Shown: positions 24,992 to 33,842 of the stretch, one piece after another
Layout: the number at the start of each line of letters is the position of its first letter
Numbering within the stretch: the first letter of the stretch is position 1
DNA from: Scardovia wiggsiae
GTDB lineage: Bacteria; Actinomycetota; Actinomycetes; Actinomycetales; Bifidobacteriaceae
DNA: 64,000 nucleotides
Assembly (NCBI RefSeq): GCF_051045985.1
Contig: NZ_CP157350.1
Location: 868,001-932,000, forward strand
Reading direction: 5' to 3'
The notes under the pieces: generated by a model
What the model was told of the DNA's origin: nothing
The model's input: only the letters and a program-made list of their open reading frames with translations
The model's database searches: none
Position numbers and translations under genes: made by a program

Positions 24992-26254
24992 TTATGCCTT
25001 CTTCCTCTTGCTCAGCAGATCGAAGGCAACTGCGAGGAGCAGGACAAGGCCTTTGATCGTTTTTACAATAGCCGTATCAACACCCATGATCGACAGGCCC
25101 TGGTTGATAACACCCATAACCAGCGCACCAATCACGGCACCGGGTATAGTGCCGATACCGCCGGTAACAGCCGTACCGCCGATGAAGCATGCCGCAATAG
25201 CATCCATCTCAAATTCCATACCTGCCTGCGCAGTAGCAGACGCCAGGCGGGACAGCATCGCAATAGCGGCTACGGCAGAAAGGAAGCCCATATGGATATA
25301 CAGGATAAAATCAACCATCTTGGTGTTGACACCGGACAGTTCCGCAGCCCTGCGGTTCCCGCCCCGGGCATAGACATGCCGGCCGAAAACCGTCCTACTC
25401 AGGATGAACTGGTATACCACTACAAGGACAGCAACGATAACAAGCATGATCGGCGTCCCGCCTTCAGTGCTGTTGCCCGAGGATGCCAGCAGATATGTTA
25501 CGAACCCTATCACCAGGGCAGCGACGACGATTTTGATGACCGTCAGGCTCATCGCTTCAGGGATAAGCCCCACTTTGATAACTTTCTTACGGTTGCGCAG
25601 CTGGCTCCACACGAACAGGGCGAAGCACAGGATCCCCAGGACGATAGTAAGCCCATCGAACCCGCCCCAGAACCCGAGGATATTCGGCAGATAGTTCCGT
25701 GCGATCCCACGGAAAGAGTCTGATGTAATAGGCACAGACTCGCCAACGATCACCGTTGCCAGGCCGCGGAACATGAGCATGCCGGCCAGCGTCGTGATGA
25801 ATCCCGGGATCCCCACGAAGGCTATCCAGAACCCCTGCCAGACACCGATTACCAGTCCCACGAGAAGGCTTATGATAATCGCGAGGATCCAGTTCATACC
25901 CATATGCTGCATCAGGATGGCACACACCCCGCCGATAAAGGCAACAAGCGACCCCACGCTCAGATCGATCTGCGTGGCAATAATAACCATCACCATGCCG
26001 ATAGCAAGTATGATCACATAAGCATTCTGCTGGATAAGGGATACGAACGAGTTAGGCTTGAGGAGTACGCCTCCCGTAAGGATCTGGAAGGCAATGACAA
26101 TAACAACAAGGGCGCCGACAATACCGTACTGGCGCAGATTGCCTGTAATCGATGCTACAAGCGACTCCTGCCTTCTCTGCGGATGCTTCCGGCCTCCCCT
26201 ATCGGGCTGCGATGTATTGCCCTTCTTTTCCACACTGACATTTGCGGAGCTCAT
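24992..26254 (-). CDS. Monosaccharide ABC transporter permease, GguB/XylH type
   Basis: A 420-residue permease of the RbsC/XylH class with about 10-12 helices. Conserved blocks include IATQIDLSVGSLVAFIGGVC, GIPGFITTLAGMLMFRGLA and GTAVTGGIGTIPGAVIGALV. Its length and the broad central loop match GguB and XylH rather than the shorter RbsC. A hydrophilic, charged N-terminal arm of about 35 residues precedes helix 1. The ATG overlaps the ATPase stop by 4 bp. It appears to be the only permease of the transporter and would work as a homodimer. Confidence 0.9.
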   Translation of the reverse strand: MSSANVSVEKKGNTSQPDRGGRKHPQRRQESLVASITGNLRQYGIVGALVVIVIAFQILTGGVLLKPNSFVSLIQQNAYVIILAIGMVMVIIATQIDLSVGSLVAFIGGVCAILMQHMGMNWILAIIISLLVGLVIGVWQGFWIAFVGIPGFITTLAGMLMFRGLATVIVGESVPITSDSFRGIARNYLPNILGFWGGFDGLTIVLGILCFALFVWSQLRNRKKVIKVGLIPEAMSLTVIKIVVAALVIGFVTYLLASSGNSTEGGTPIMLVIVAVLVVVYQFILSRTVFGRHVYARGGNRRAAELSGVNTKMVDFILYIHMGFLSAVAAIAMLSRLASATAQAGMEFEMDAIAACFIGGTAVTGGIGTIPGAVIGALVMGVINQGLSIMGVDTAIVKTIKGLVLLLAVAFDLLSKRKKA

Positions 26255-27810
26255 TGGGAAACCCCTTTCCTTTCCTTTTCTTTTGTCATAAATTTCATAA
26301 GGTATTCCTGAGAGAAATCTTTCCTCTCAATATTTGCAGTGACCACTCCCTGGCTTACCGTGTATATCCTGTCGCACACGCCAATAAGCTCAGGAAGCTC
26401 TGAAGAAATGAATATGATCGCCTTCCCTGAATCAGCAAGGCCTTCAATGATCTCATATATTTCAAATTTAGCACCAACATCTATGCCGCGTGTCGGTTCA
26501 TCCAGTATAAGGATATCCGGATCTGAAAGGACCCATTTCGACAGGACGACTTTCTGCTGGTTTCCGCCGGAAAGCGTTGATACAGGAACTTCAATACTTG
26601 TTGATTTGATATTGAAAGCACCTCTGTAATGTTCTACTTCCTTGCGTTCCACATTGGAGTCGATCACACCGAATTTTGACAGTTCGCGCAGGGACGCCAG
26701 CGATGCATTCTCGCGTATGTTCTGAAGAAGGTTAAGCCCATAGGCTTTCCTGTCTTCCGTAGCATATGCCAGCCCCGCACTGATAGCGCTTTCCGGAGTT
26801 TTCATCGTTACCGGCCTGCCGTGGATAAACACTTCCCCGGATATCCCCGAGCCATAGGAATGGCCGAATACGCTCATGGCAAACTCAGTCCTCCCCGCAC
26901 CCATAAGCCCTGCAAGCCCAACAATCTCACCTTTACGGACGCTAATATTGGCATGGTCTACAACAATGCGGCCGGTATCAAGCGCATGATGGACTGTCCA
27001 GTCTTTCACAGCCAGCACTTCCTGGCCAATATGCGGCTCATGCCTGGGATACAGGTTGTGCAGCGGACGGCCCACCATAAGCCTGATCAGCTCATCCTGG
27101 TCGAGAGGATTATCAGCGGTTACATGCATGCTGCCCACCGTGGACCCATCACGGATAACGGTGACATTATCGGCAATCGCAGCGATCTCATTAAGCTTAT
27201 GTGTAATAATGATGCTCGTTACGCCATGGTCATCGCGCAGTTCCCGCATAAGCTGAAGAAGGTGCGCCGAGTCCTCATCATTAAGCGCCGCAGTCGGTTC
27301 GTCAAGGATCAGGAGCTTGACATCTTTGGACAGTGCTTTAGCGATCTCTACCAGCTGCTGCTTGCCAACGCCGATATCCATTATCAGCCGTGAAGGGTCT
27401 TCATCAAGCCCAACGCGGCTAAGCAGGGCCTGCGCACGCGAACGTGTCGCATTCCAGTCGACCACACCGCGAGAACCCTGTTCATTGCCCATAAAGATAT
27501 TTTCTGCAATCGACAGGAACGGGCTTAATGCAAGCTCCTGATGTATTATTACTATCCCAAGTTCTTCAGATGCCTTGATATTCCTGAACTCGCAGGCCTG
27601 TCCGTCAAAAATGATGTCGCCCGAATAAGTACCGTGAGGATATACGCCTGACAGCACATTCATAAGGGTCGATTTCCCGGCACCGTTTTCTCCGCAGACA
27701 GCATGTATCTCGCCGCGCTTGACATCAAGATTGACATCAGTCAGCGCCTTCACCGGACCGAATGTTTTGGTGATATTTTTCATCTGAAGGAGGGTATCTG
27801 TTCCAGACAT
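26251..27810 (-). CDS. Monosaccharide ABC transporter ATPase, GguA/XylG/MglA type
   Basis: A double ATPase of 519 residues from the ATG at 27810, which follows GGGGAA. The first domain has Walker A CGENGAGKSTL and Walker B LLILDEPTAALNDEDSAHLL; its signature-like GVGKQQLVEIAKAL is typical of the class. The second domain has the degenerate nucleotide site GLAGLMGAGRTEFA followed by LSGGNQQKVVLSKWV and ILILDEPTRGIDVGAKFEIY. These features define the carbohydrate-uptake CUT2 family. It belongs to the same operon as the binding protein at 28004 and the permease at 24992. Confidence 0.92.
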   Translation of the reverse strand: MSGTDTLLQMKNITKTFGPVKALTDVNLDVKRGEIHAVCGENGAGKSTLMNVLSGVYPHGTYSGDIIFDGQACEFRNIKASEELGIVIIHQELALSPFLSIAENIFMGNEQGSRGVVDWNATRSRAQALLSRVGLDEDPSRLIMDIGVGKQQLVEIAKALSKDVKLLILDEPTAALNDEDSAHLLQLMRELRDDHGVTSIIITHKLNEIAAIADNVTVIRDGSTVGSMHVTADNPLDQDELIRLMVGRPLHNLYPRHEPHIGQEVLAVKDWTVHHALDTGRIVVDHANISVRKGEIVGLAGLMGAGRTEFAMSVFGHSYGSGISGEVFIHGRPVTMKTPESAISAGLAYATEDRKAYGLNLLQNIRENASLASLRELSKFGVIDSNVERKEVEHYRGAFNIKSTSIEVPVSTLSGGNQQKVVLSKWVLSDPDILILDEPTRGIDVGAKFEIYEIIEGLADSGKAIIFISSELPELIGVCDRIYTVSQGVVTANIERKDFSQEYLMKFMTKEKERKGVSQ

Positions 27811-27946
27811 ATCACACTTCCCCACAATTAGCCATAATAATCCCCCATTATCTGAAGTGCAGCGGTACATGCGCATCGCGGCATGTGCCATGCTGCCTGG
27901 CTTCTTAAATAGTCGTATATATTTCTATTTATACGGTTTAGATAAG

Positions 27947-27984
27947 CCGGGCAGGAGCCCGGGCTGCAGAAAACTCCGCAGCCC
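27947..27984 (-). other. Adjacent GC-rich hairpins between binding protein and ATPase genes
   Basis: CCGGGC/GCCCGG (27947-27962) and GGGCTGC/GCAGCCC (27961-27984) can form two neighbouring, partly exclusive stem-loops with no T-run. Such structures in binding-protein operons often lower expression of the downstream ATPase and permease or stabilise the upstream mRNA. Confidence 0.45.
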
Positions 27985-28003
27985 CTGCCCTGCCCTGGTA
28001 AGG

Positions 28004-29161
28004 TCATTTGCCCGTCAGCTGGTCAAACTTCGACTGGGTAACATATCCTGCCTTGACAAGATCACTGAGATTATCCTTAGTGATATTCTGCGGGTCAAGG
28101 AGCTTGGACCGTACATCTTTCTTGCCGTTATTGAACTTGCCGTTCAGCCCGGTAACTTCCTTGCCGTCTGCGATCTGCAGGATCATGTCATATACGGCAT
28201 CAGAAAGCTTATTGACATTCTTGAACACCGTTTCGGCCTGCTTCTGTTTTGCGATATTCGAAATTGCTAGCTCCATAGCATCCTGGCCTGTAATAACCGG
28301 CCAAGTATCAGTGCCCGGCACCATATCCGGCCGCTTCGATTCTATTGCATTGATAATGCCCTGGCTGATCCCATCATAGGGGGAAAGAACTGCGGAAAGC
28401 TTCTCCCCATGGGAATACGTTGAGTCAAGGATTGATTCCATATCTTTCTGCGCCTGTTCCGCTTTCCAGCTCTGTACGGAGATCTTCTGCCAGTCACCGA
28501 CCGTGAATTTGCTGGTCACGCCGCCTCCGTGCTTTGACGGGGAAACAAGTATCCCCTTTTCAAAATACGGTTTCAGCAGATCCCACGCACCTTTGAAGAA
28601 ATACTTGGCATTATTGTCATCGGGAGAACCCGTGAAAAGCTCCACATTAAAAGGACCTGTAGCTCCCTTTTCAAGCCCGAGCTTATCGATGATATATCTG
28701 GCTTCCAGGACGCCTACCTGTTCGAGCTGGAAAGTTGCATAGTAATCGACAGCGTTGGTATTCATGATCAGGCGATCATAAGCAATAACTGTAGCACCTG
28801 CATCCTTGGCCTTTTCGACGGCCGGGCCGACTGCAGTGCCGTCTTTCGACGCAACAACAACAATCTTGGCATTGTTGTTGACCATATTCTCAATATCGGC
28901 ATTCTGCTGGGCAGGCTTATCATCTGCAAAAGAAAGGATGACTTTGTAACCTGCTTTTTCAAGCTTTGCTTTAAGCCCGTTACCGTCCTTATTCCATCTT
29001 TCCTCGCTTTTAGTCGGCATTGAGATACCGATAGTAGCGCCTTTTTCGAGTTTCGTTGTGCTGCCGGCGCCGGCGCCGCTGCGGGAACCTCCGCAGGCCC
29101 CCATAGCCCCAAGCATTGCCACACCTGCAATAAGCGCAACCAGCTTCTTTGTAATTTTCAT
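28004..29161 (-). CDS. Monosaccharide-binding lipoprotein, ChvE type
   Basis: Surface lipoprotein of the CUT2 sugar importer, 385 residues. The signal peptide MKITKKLVALIAGVAMLGAM ends in a lipobox followed by ACGG. The mature part has ATIGISMPTKSEERWNKDGN, DIENMVNNNAKIVVVASKDG and VITGQDAMELAISNIAKQKQ, which are characteristic of the ChvE/xylose-type periplasmic binding proteins. The ATG is preceded by AAAGGAGAAGG. Family proteins bind xylose, arabinose, galactose or glucose; the sequence does not tell which. It is the promoter-proximal gene of a three-gene operon and faces a divergent ROK regulator across a region with two palindromes. Confidence 0.9.
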   Translation of the reverse strand: MKITKKLVALIAGVAMLGAMGACGGSRSGAGAGSTTKLEKGATIGISMPTKSEERWNKDGNGLKAKLEKAGYKVILSFADDKPAQQNADIENMVNNNAKIVVVASKDGTAVGPAVEKAKDAGATVIAYDRLIMNTNAVDYYATFQLEQVGVLEARYIIDKLGLEKGATGPFNVELFTGSPDDNNAKYFFKGAWDLLKPYFEKGILVSPSKHGGGVTSKFTVGDWQKISVQSWKAEQAQKDMESILDSTYSHGEKLSAVLSPYDGISQGIINAIESKRPDMVPGTDTWPVITGQDAMELAISNIAKQKQAETVFKNVNKLSDAVYDMILQIADGKEVTGLNGKFNNGKKDVRSKLLDPQNITKDNLSDLVKAGYVTQSKFDQLTGK

Positions 29162-29195
29162 GGTTATCCTTCTCCTTTGAGGAATACCAGGTTAT

Positions 29196-29214
29196 CTATG
29201 GATACGATCCATAG
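29196..29214. promoter_or_regulatory. Perfect palindrome CTATGGAT-ACG-ATCCATAG in the chvE-type gene leader
   Basis: 8-bp arms with a three-base spacer, 35 bases before the binding-protein ATG and about 20 bases downstream of the predicted transcription start. It could be a second repressor site or a small leader hairpin. Confidence 0.5.
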
Positions 29215-29238
29215 GTGCAGAAATTTTCTGCTATCACT

Positions 29239-29267
29239 ATCCTAATTTATTGAATTTAAGAAGTCAA
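29239..29267 (-). promoter_or_regulatory. Promoter of the sugar ABC operon
   Basis: On the minus strand TTGACT (29267-29262) is separated by 17 bases from TAGGAT (29244-29239). The -35 box lies inside the ROK-type palindrome at 29247-29275, so a bound repressor would block RNA polymerase. Confidence 0.6.
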
Positions 29268-29275
29268 TTCAATAA
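29247..29275. promoter_or_regulatory. ROK-type operator, TTATTGAATT-N9-AATTCAATAA
   Basis: A perfect 10-bp inverted repeat with a nine-base spacer. Its AT-rich arms ending in TTAtt/aaTAA have the architecture of NagC/Mlc/XylR operators of the ROK family. It lies between the divergent ROK gene and the sugar ABC operon and covers the operon promoter. Confidence 0.65.
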
Positions 29276-29452
29276 TCAAGTTTCGTGTCGTTTTTCTTTT
29301 TATCATAAATTCTTAACGTTTACTGGAGTCTTTCTGAAATAGCGGTTTCAGGGAATAATAACTGCTCAGCAGCGCAACCCTGCACTATTTATATTCTTAA
29401 CCGATCATGCTGCTTTCTATATGGACATGGTGCATACTTCTGCAATCTGCAT

Positions 29453-29464
29453 TATACTGGTGTT
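29453..29464 (+). promoter_or_regulatory. -10 box of a leaderless ROK transcript
   Basis: TATACT (29453-29458) is followed by GGTGTT and the ATG at 29465. There is no Shine-Dalgarno sequence. The spacing places the transcription start at or next to the start codon. Confidence 0.45.
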
Positions 29465-30706
29465 ATGAGGAATCCGTTTACCGGCTCGCAGTCTTCACTT
29501 CGTGAAGCCAATAAGGCGCTGCTTTTCGATACCATCCAGAAGTTCGGATCCCTTACACAAGTTGAACTGGCTGAAAATACAGGGCTGTCAACAGCAACAG
29601 TATCAAACCTCGTCCGGCAGCTTGTTGATGACGGCGTTTTTGAAACCTCATCATCAATAAGGTCAGGCCGGAGGGCATCTTTAGTAAGCATCAGCCGGCG
29701 CGAAGGCATAGCAGCCGGGTTCTGCATAGGCGTACGCTCACTGAACCTGTGTATAACCGATTCTGCCAATACCCTTCTGGCCCAGCATTCCCTGCCTCTT
29801 GGCGCCCGCCATCAGGCTGATTCTACCCTTGAGCGTTCCGCTGTCCTGCTTAAAGAAACCCTGACATCAATTGATGCTTCAGCAGATGAACTCATAGGCA
29901 TCGGTGTAGGCTTATCAGCCCCGGTTGATTATAAACTCCAGAAAATAAGCGTTTCAGGGATCCTCCCCGGCTGGGAAGATGTAGATATCCCGGGATATTA
30001 CTCCTCAATATTCCATGTAAAAACAACAATCGACAATGACGCTAACCTTGCAGCCCTGGCGCAGCTGCGGCTGAGCAGCCCCGAAGAAAGGGAGGCGGAT
30101 TTTGTCTTTATCAATGCAGGCGACGGCATCGGTTCGGGAATAGTTGTGAACGGCCAAATCATGCGCGGGGCAACAGGTATGGCCGGCGAGATCGGGCATA
30201 TACAGGTTGATCCCCTTGGGGGTGTATGCAGCTGCGGCAACCGGGGATGCCTGAACACTGTCGTCAATGAACAGCGGCTCGTATCACTGCTGGCTGTCAC
30301 ACATGGGAATATCACAACACTTGACGACCTCATAGAGCAGGCAAACAGCGGGGATGCCGGATGTAGGAGGGTCATATCGGATGCTGCGTTACGCATCGGT
30401 ACTGCAGTAGCCGATCTGTGCATAAGCGTAGATCCGGAAGTTATCATACTTGGAGGGAAGCTCGCTGCAGCCCGCGATTCATTTTTTGATTCATTCCAGG
30501 AGTCCGTCCAGCGGCTGCTTTTCCCTGAAGTATTGACACCCATAAAAATCATCCTGGCAGACCCTTCACTTACCCGGCCTGAGCGCGGTGCAGTACTGTT
30601 AGGGCTGGAATCTGCCAGCAGCATTTCCCGGATAAAACTTGATTCGATTGCCGCGCAAGACGTTAATAGCGGCACAGCGAGGAAAGAAGGCCCGCATGAT
30701 AGATAA
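29465..30706 (+). CDS. ROK-family transcriptional regulator (XylR/NagC-like)
   Basis: A 413-residue repressor with an N-terminal winged helix-turn-helix (LTQVELAENTGLSTATVSNL, about residues 28-47) and a C-terminal ROK sugar-kinase-like domain. The ROK domain has FINAGDGIGSGIVVNGQI and the zinc motif region GHIQVDP...CSCGNRGCLN with its three cysteines, so it keeps the effector/zinc-binding architecture. It is leaderless by appearance. Its stop overlaps the start of the ABC ATPase at 30696 by 11 bp. The likely targets are its own region and the divergent sugar ABC operon, through the TTATTGAATT palindrome. The inducing sugar is unknown. Confidence 0.9.
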   Translation: MRNPFTGSQSSLREANKALLFDTIQKFGSLTQVELAENTGLSTATVSNLVRQLVDDGVFETSSSIRSGRRASLVSISRREGIAAGFCIGVRSLNLCITDSANTLLAQHSLPLGARHQADSTLERSAVLLKETLTSIDASADELIGIGVGLSAPVDYKLQKISVSGILPGWEDVDIPGYYSSIFHVKTTIDNDANLAALAQLRLSSPEEREADFVFINAGDGIGSGIVVNGQIMRGATGMAGEIGHIQVDPLGGVCSCGNRGCLNTVVNEQRLVSLLAVTHGNITTLDDLIEQANSGDAGCRRVISDAALRIGTAVADLCISVDPEVIILGGKLAAARDSFFDSFQESVQRLLFPEVLTPIKIILADPSLTRPERGAVLLGLESASSISRIKLDSIAAQDVNSGTARKEGPHDR

Positions 30707-31532
30707 GACACCGTTGGCAGATGTCCGGCATCTGAATGTTACCCTCGGGTTTTCGCAGGCGCTGAAAGATGTTTCGTTTACCATTGAAAAACATGAAGTG
30801 CTTGCCATCGTCGGAGACAACGGCGCGGGTAAATCAACGCTGATCAAAGTACTGTCCGGGCTGGTTCAGCCGGACAGCGGGACTATTACATGGAAAGGCG
30901 AAGCAGCACGTATACCCTCCATCCACGATGCTATAGACATGGGGATAGCTTCCATGTTCCAGGACGTAGAATTCTGCGATAACCTTGATGTGGCTGCAAA
31001 TATATTCCTTGGCACTGAAATATCAGCACAGATGAACATCCGCCAGGATGAGCGGATGCACCTGGAAGCAAGGAAGGTACTCAATGCCATGAACTCCTCA
31101 ATATCTGTCTACTCCCCTATTTCCGCCCTGTCCGCCGGACAGCGGCAGACTGTGGCACTGGCGAGGATGCTGCTGAATGACCCGTCGCTCGTCCTCCTGG
31201 ATGAACCTACCGCATCCCTGAGTGTTATACAAACGGCCGAAACTCTCAATCACATCAGAAGCCTGAGGGCCGGAGGGAAATCAGTCGTTTTTATATGCCA
31301 TACACTTCCGGATGTCTTTGCGGTTTCCGACCGTATAGCAATTATGCGGCACGGACGCATAACAGGTGTTTATAAAACTTCAGAGACCACCTATCAGGAA
31401 GTGATTGCCAGAATAGCCGGCGTCAGCGACTTCAATGGCCTTACTGCAGAGCAGAAAGACGGGCTTAAAGGGCAGGCACCTGTTAACCGGAGACTGATAG
31501 ACAGATATGCCGAAGCCTCAGTACAGGGTTAG
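30696..31532 (+). CDS. Single-domain sugar ABC transporter ATPase (RbsA N-half-like)
   Basis: A 278-residue ATPase similar to one half of the CUT2 tandem ATPases. Walker A is VGDNGAGKSTL, the signature region ALSAGQRQTVALARML, and Walker B LVLLDEPTASLS. Typical LSGGQ is replaced by LSAGQ, a common variant in the first domain of such proteins. I start at 30696, where GAAGG lies six or seven bases upstream and which overlaps the ROK gene by 11 bp. No permease gene is next to it, so it is an orphan, perhaps an alternative partner for the permease at 24992 or for one elsewhere. FrcA-type transporters use a single-domain ATPase of this kind. Confidence 0.82.
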   Translation: MIDKTPLADVRHLNVTLGFSQALKDVSFTIEKHEVLAIVGDNGAGKSTLIKVLSGLVQPDSGTITWKGEAARIPSIHDAIDMGIASMFQDVEFCDNLDVAANIFLGTEISAQMNIRQDERMHLEARKVLNAMNSSISVYSPISALSAGQRQTVALARMLLNDPSLVLLDEPTASLSVIQTAETLNHIRSLRAGGKSVVFICHTLPDVFAVSDRIAIMRHGRITGVYKTSETTYQEVIARIAGVSDFNGLTAEQKDGLKGQAPVNRRLIDRYAEASVQG

Positions 31533-31625
31533 ATGCCCGGCATATCTTTTATCGCGCAGGGGCAGGTGCCTGAGTCCGGAAAGGTACTGCAAACATATAA
31601 ACAGAAACAGAAAGTGTGACACATT

Positions 31626-31958
31626 ATGAGTACCGCAACTATTATCATCACCGTTATCCTAGGGGTTGCCGGCCTGTCTGCCGGACTTGTTTTCGGTTTC
31701 CTGCCGATGGATACCAGGAAGATGACGCAAAGCCATCAGCGGCTGTCCACTATCCTGGGGACTGTGTCAATGGGCGGCGTGATCATCCTTATTTTCACCA
31801 ATCAGAATATCGCTTCATGGGTACTGATTGGGGCGCTCCTTGCAGGGTTCATCTTAGGCGCTATCCCTGCAGTCCATTCCCGGGCTGTCAAGCGGTTCCC
31901 CTACTTCCAGCCTCAGGAAGAACATCAGCCTGTGCGCAGGCCGCGAAAAAACAAATAA
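31626..31958 (+). CDS. Small membrane protein, unknown function
   Basis: A 110-residue protein with three predicted helices: residues 5-27 (IIITVILGVAGLSAGLVFGF), about 43-60 and about 64-84. The C-terminus is basic (RRPRKNK). The sequence resembles small conserved membrane proteins of bifidobacteria, but I cannot assign a family. It follows the orphan ATPase by 93 bases on the same strand with only a weak ribosome binding site, and is convergent with the next gene. Confidence 0.6.
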   Translation: MSTATIIITVILGVAGLSAGLVFGFLPMDTRKMTQSHQRLSTILGTVSMGGVIILIFTNQNIASWVLIGALLAGFILGAIPAVHSRAVKRFPYFQPQEEHQPVRRPRKNK

Positions 31959-32044
31959 ACAGGGGTACCGGCCTGCAGGAACCGCAGACAGCAGCAGAGG
32001 CTGTACCTTCTGCTGCAGCTGTACGGGCCATAGGAGGTCTGTTA

Positions 32045-32392
32045 TTATCCAGCTGCTGGTGTACCGGCAGCGGAAGAAACGCCCTCTGTAAAAGTATCAC
32101 CAGTATCCGAAGAAGAATCCGCAAAGCTCTTATCAGCCTTGCCGGCACTGCCTTCTACAGGCCTTTCTTCAGCATCAGTATCGCCTCCTGTCCGGGCAGC
32201 ACTCCTTACAAAGCCGCGCAGGGCATTGATACCCGTATATGTGATAACGGCAAGAAGGCAGACGATAAAAATAATGCTTCCATAGCTGGTGAGGGTCCCC
32301 TGCTTCACATATTCATAGATACTTTGCACCAGCCATGCCACGCAGGCTATACAGGTCAATGCATATAACCGGTTCTTTGCTGTATTGCTCAT
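32045..32392 (-). CDS. Small two-helix membrane protein, unknown function
   Basis: A 115-residue product from the ATG at 32392 (an in-frame ATG at 32428 would add 12 residues). Two helices (LYALTCIACVAWLVQSIYEY and IIFIVCLLAVITYTGINAL) are followed by a hydrophilic, Ser/Asp/Gly-rich tail of about 55 residues. It lies 76 bases downstream of the histidine kinase on the same strand and might be part of that unit. No family recognised. Confidence 0.5.
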   Translation of the reverse strand: MSNTAKNRLYALTCIACVAWLVQSIYEYVKQGTLTSYGSIIFIVCLLAVITYTGINALRGFVRSAARTGGDTDAEERPVEGSAGKADKSFADSSSDTGDTFTEGVSSAAGTPAAG

Positions 32393-32468
32393 ACTATGCA
32401 AGCATACAGCATACGTGCCCTTTGCCATACCTGTTCACTGCATCCCTGATCCGTGAGATTCAGTACGG

Positions 32469-33842
32469 CTAATGGCGGGAGGGGATCATAACATCCAGGG
32501 AAAAAATCCCTCCGTCAGTATCAATGGAAACTGCGCCTCCATACTGCTGGGCAACAAGGCCAATAGATTTGACACCAAACCCATGATACTGCTTATCCGC
32601 CTTGCTCGTTACAAGGCTGCCGGCACGAAGCCCCCGGCTTTTCTCAGGATTGCCGCCCGCCAGCTGCGAAGCATGCTCGCCGCTATCCTCATACTCCAGT
32701 TCCTGCGTATAGGGGTTTTCAATATGGAAAATGACCATGCCTTTACTCTCCCGGACAGTCATGCGGATATACCGCAGGGATGCATCCCTGATCTGCGTCA
32801 CCGCTTCGACCGCATTATCCACAGCATTCCCAAACAGCGAGTATATGTCCTGCGGTTTCATAAAAGACAGCTGGGACCCGTCGATCATACGTTCCAGCTG
32901 GATGGAACGTTCCCTGCATATCAGGGACTTGTTCGTCAGCAGCACATCCAGCGCATCATTGCCCGTACGGATAGTTGAATCGTAAATCGTTACAAGGTCC
33001 CTGAGCCCATTGATCTCATCACCGGGAATCCTGCCGTTGAGCATGCTCAGCTGCTTTTTCAGATCATGGGTCTTGATATTGATAAGATCGATTGTTTCCC
33101 TGTCAGCAGCAAGCCGTTTTTTCTGCTGGCTGAGCAGCTGCTGGAGAACAGCACTCTGCCGTACGGCAGCAAAACGGTCCACCATTTGAGCCAAAAGCTC
33201 AAGAAGGAAAATACAGGTAATCATGCGGGTCATAATAAAAGTAACAAAAACCGGCCCCGGTATGCCCTCACCGGATGTATACCCGTTATAAATACTCGCG
33301 AATACAGTAACACTGAGAAAAACGCCAATTACAAGGAGCAGGATGCGGGTGCTCACTTCAATATCATCAAAAGGCATCCTCCGTATCCTGCACGCAAACA
33401 GAAAATATACACAGATAAAAAACGGAATCAATGCTGCTGCATAGATAACACTGGAATATCGGGCCAGAGACGGTCTGCCCCCTGCACCGTGCACGATACA
33501 GAAAGCCAGCAGCTGGGCTCCGCAGTAAACCAGATGCTGGGCGGTGACACCGGCGACCAGATAAAGCAGGGTTTTCCTGAGATCCGAATACAGGCATATC
33601 CGGATACCTGCATAGAAACAGAGATAGAAAACAAGGCACCTGGCCATTGCTGCCCATGAAGCATCGGGGACTGCAATATCCCACATTATGGCGACAGCCA
33701 CCATAACAATTACACAAAGCAGGGCTTTTACAGCAAAATACCGCCTGCGCCTTACCTGCGACGTGAACAGCGCTATAGAAAACAGGAGCTCAAAAACAAA
33801 CCCTGAAGAGTTGAAAAATGCCAGGAGCAGATCAGGAGCCAT
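32469..33842 (-). CDS. AgrC/BlpH-type sensor histidine kinase
   Basis: A 457-residue membrane kinase. Roughly six helices fill residues 10-220 with no sizeable outer domain, as in peptide-sensing HPK10 kinases. A coiled linker leads to the H-box KTHDLKKQL (His259). The N-box is FGNAVDNAVEAV (about 338-349) and the G-box YHGFGVKSIGLV; the GHKL ATPase domain is complete. The start overlaps the response regulator stop by 11 bp. Kinases of this class partner LytTR regulators and often sense secreted peptides, but I see no AgrD-like peptide or AgrB-like processing enzyme in the window, so the signal is open. Confidence 0.9.
   Translation of the reverse strand: MAPDLLLAFFNSSGFVFELLFSIALFTSQVRRRRYFAVKALLCVIVMVAVAIMWDIAVPDASWAAMARCLVFYLCFYAGIRICLYSDLRKTLLYLVAGVTAQHLVYCGAQLLAFCIVHGAGGRPSLARYSSVIYAAALIPFFICVYFLFACRIRRMPFDDIEVSTRILLLVIGVFLSVTVFASIYNGYTSGEGIPGPVFVTFIMTRMITCIFLLELLAQMVDRFAAVRQSAVLQQLLSQQKKRLAADRETIDLINIKTHDLKKQLSMLNGRIPGDEINGLRDLVTIYDSTIRTGNDALDVLLTNKSLICRERSIQLERMIDGSQLSFMKPQDIYSLFGNAVDNAVEAVTQIRDASLRYIRMTVRESKGMVIFHIENPYTQELEYEDSGEHASQLAGGNPEKSRGLRAGSLVTSKADKQYHGFGVKSIGLVAQQYGGAVSIDTDGGIFSLDVMIPSRH

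Larger units (their letters stand above)
29162..29464. other. Divergent control region, sugar ABC operon / ROK regulator
   Basis: 303 bases holding two palindromes (29196-29214 and 29247-29275), a promoter on the minus strand and a -10 box for the ROK gene. Nothing else is recognised between about 29280 and 29450. Confidence 0.6.

Noticed and set aside
24779..25723. Plus-strand ORF of 314 codons starting at the palindromic element
   Set aside because: Runs antisense to the sugar permease gene, which has clear family motifs; no ribosome binding site.
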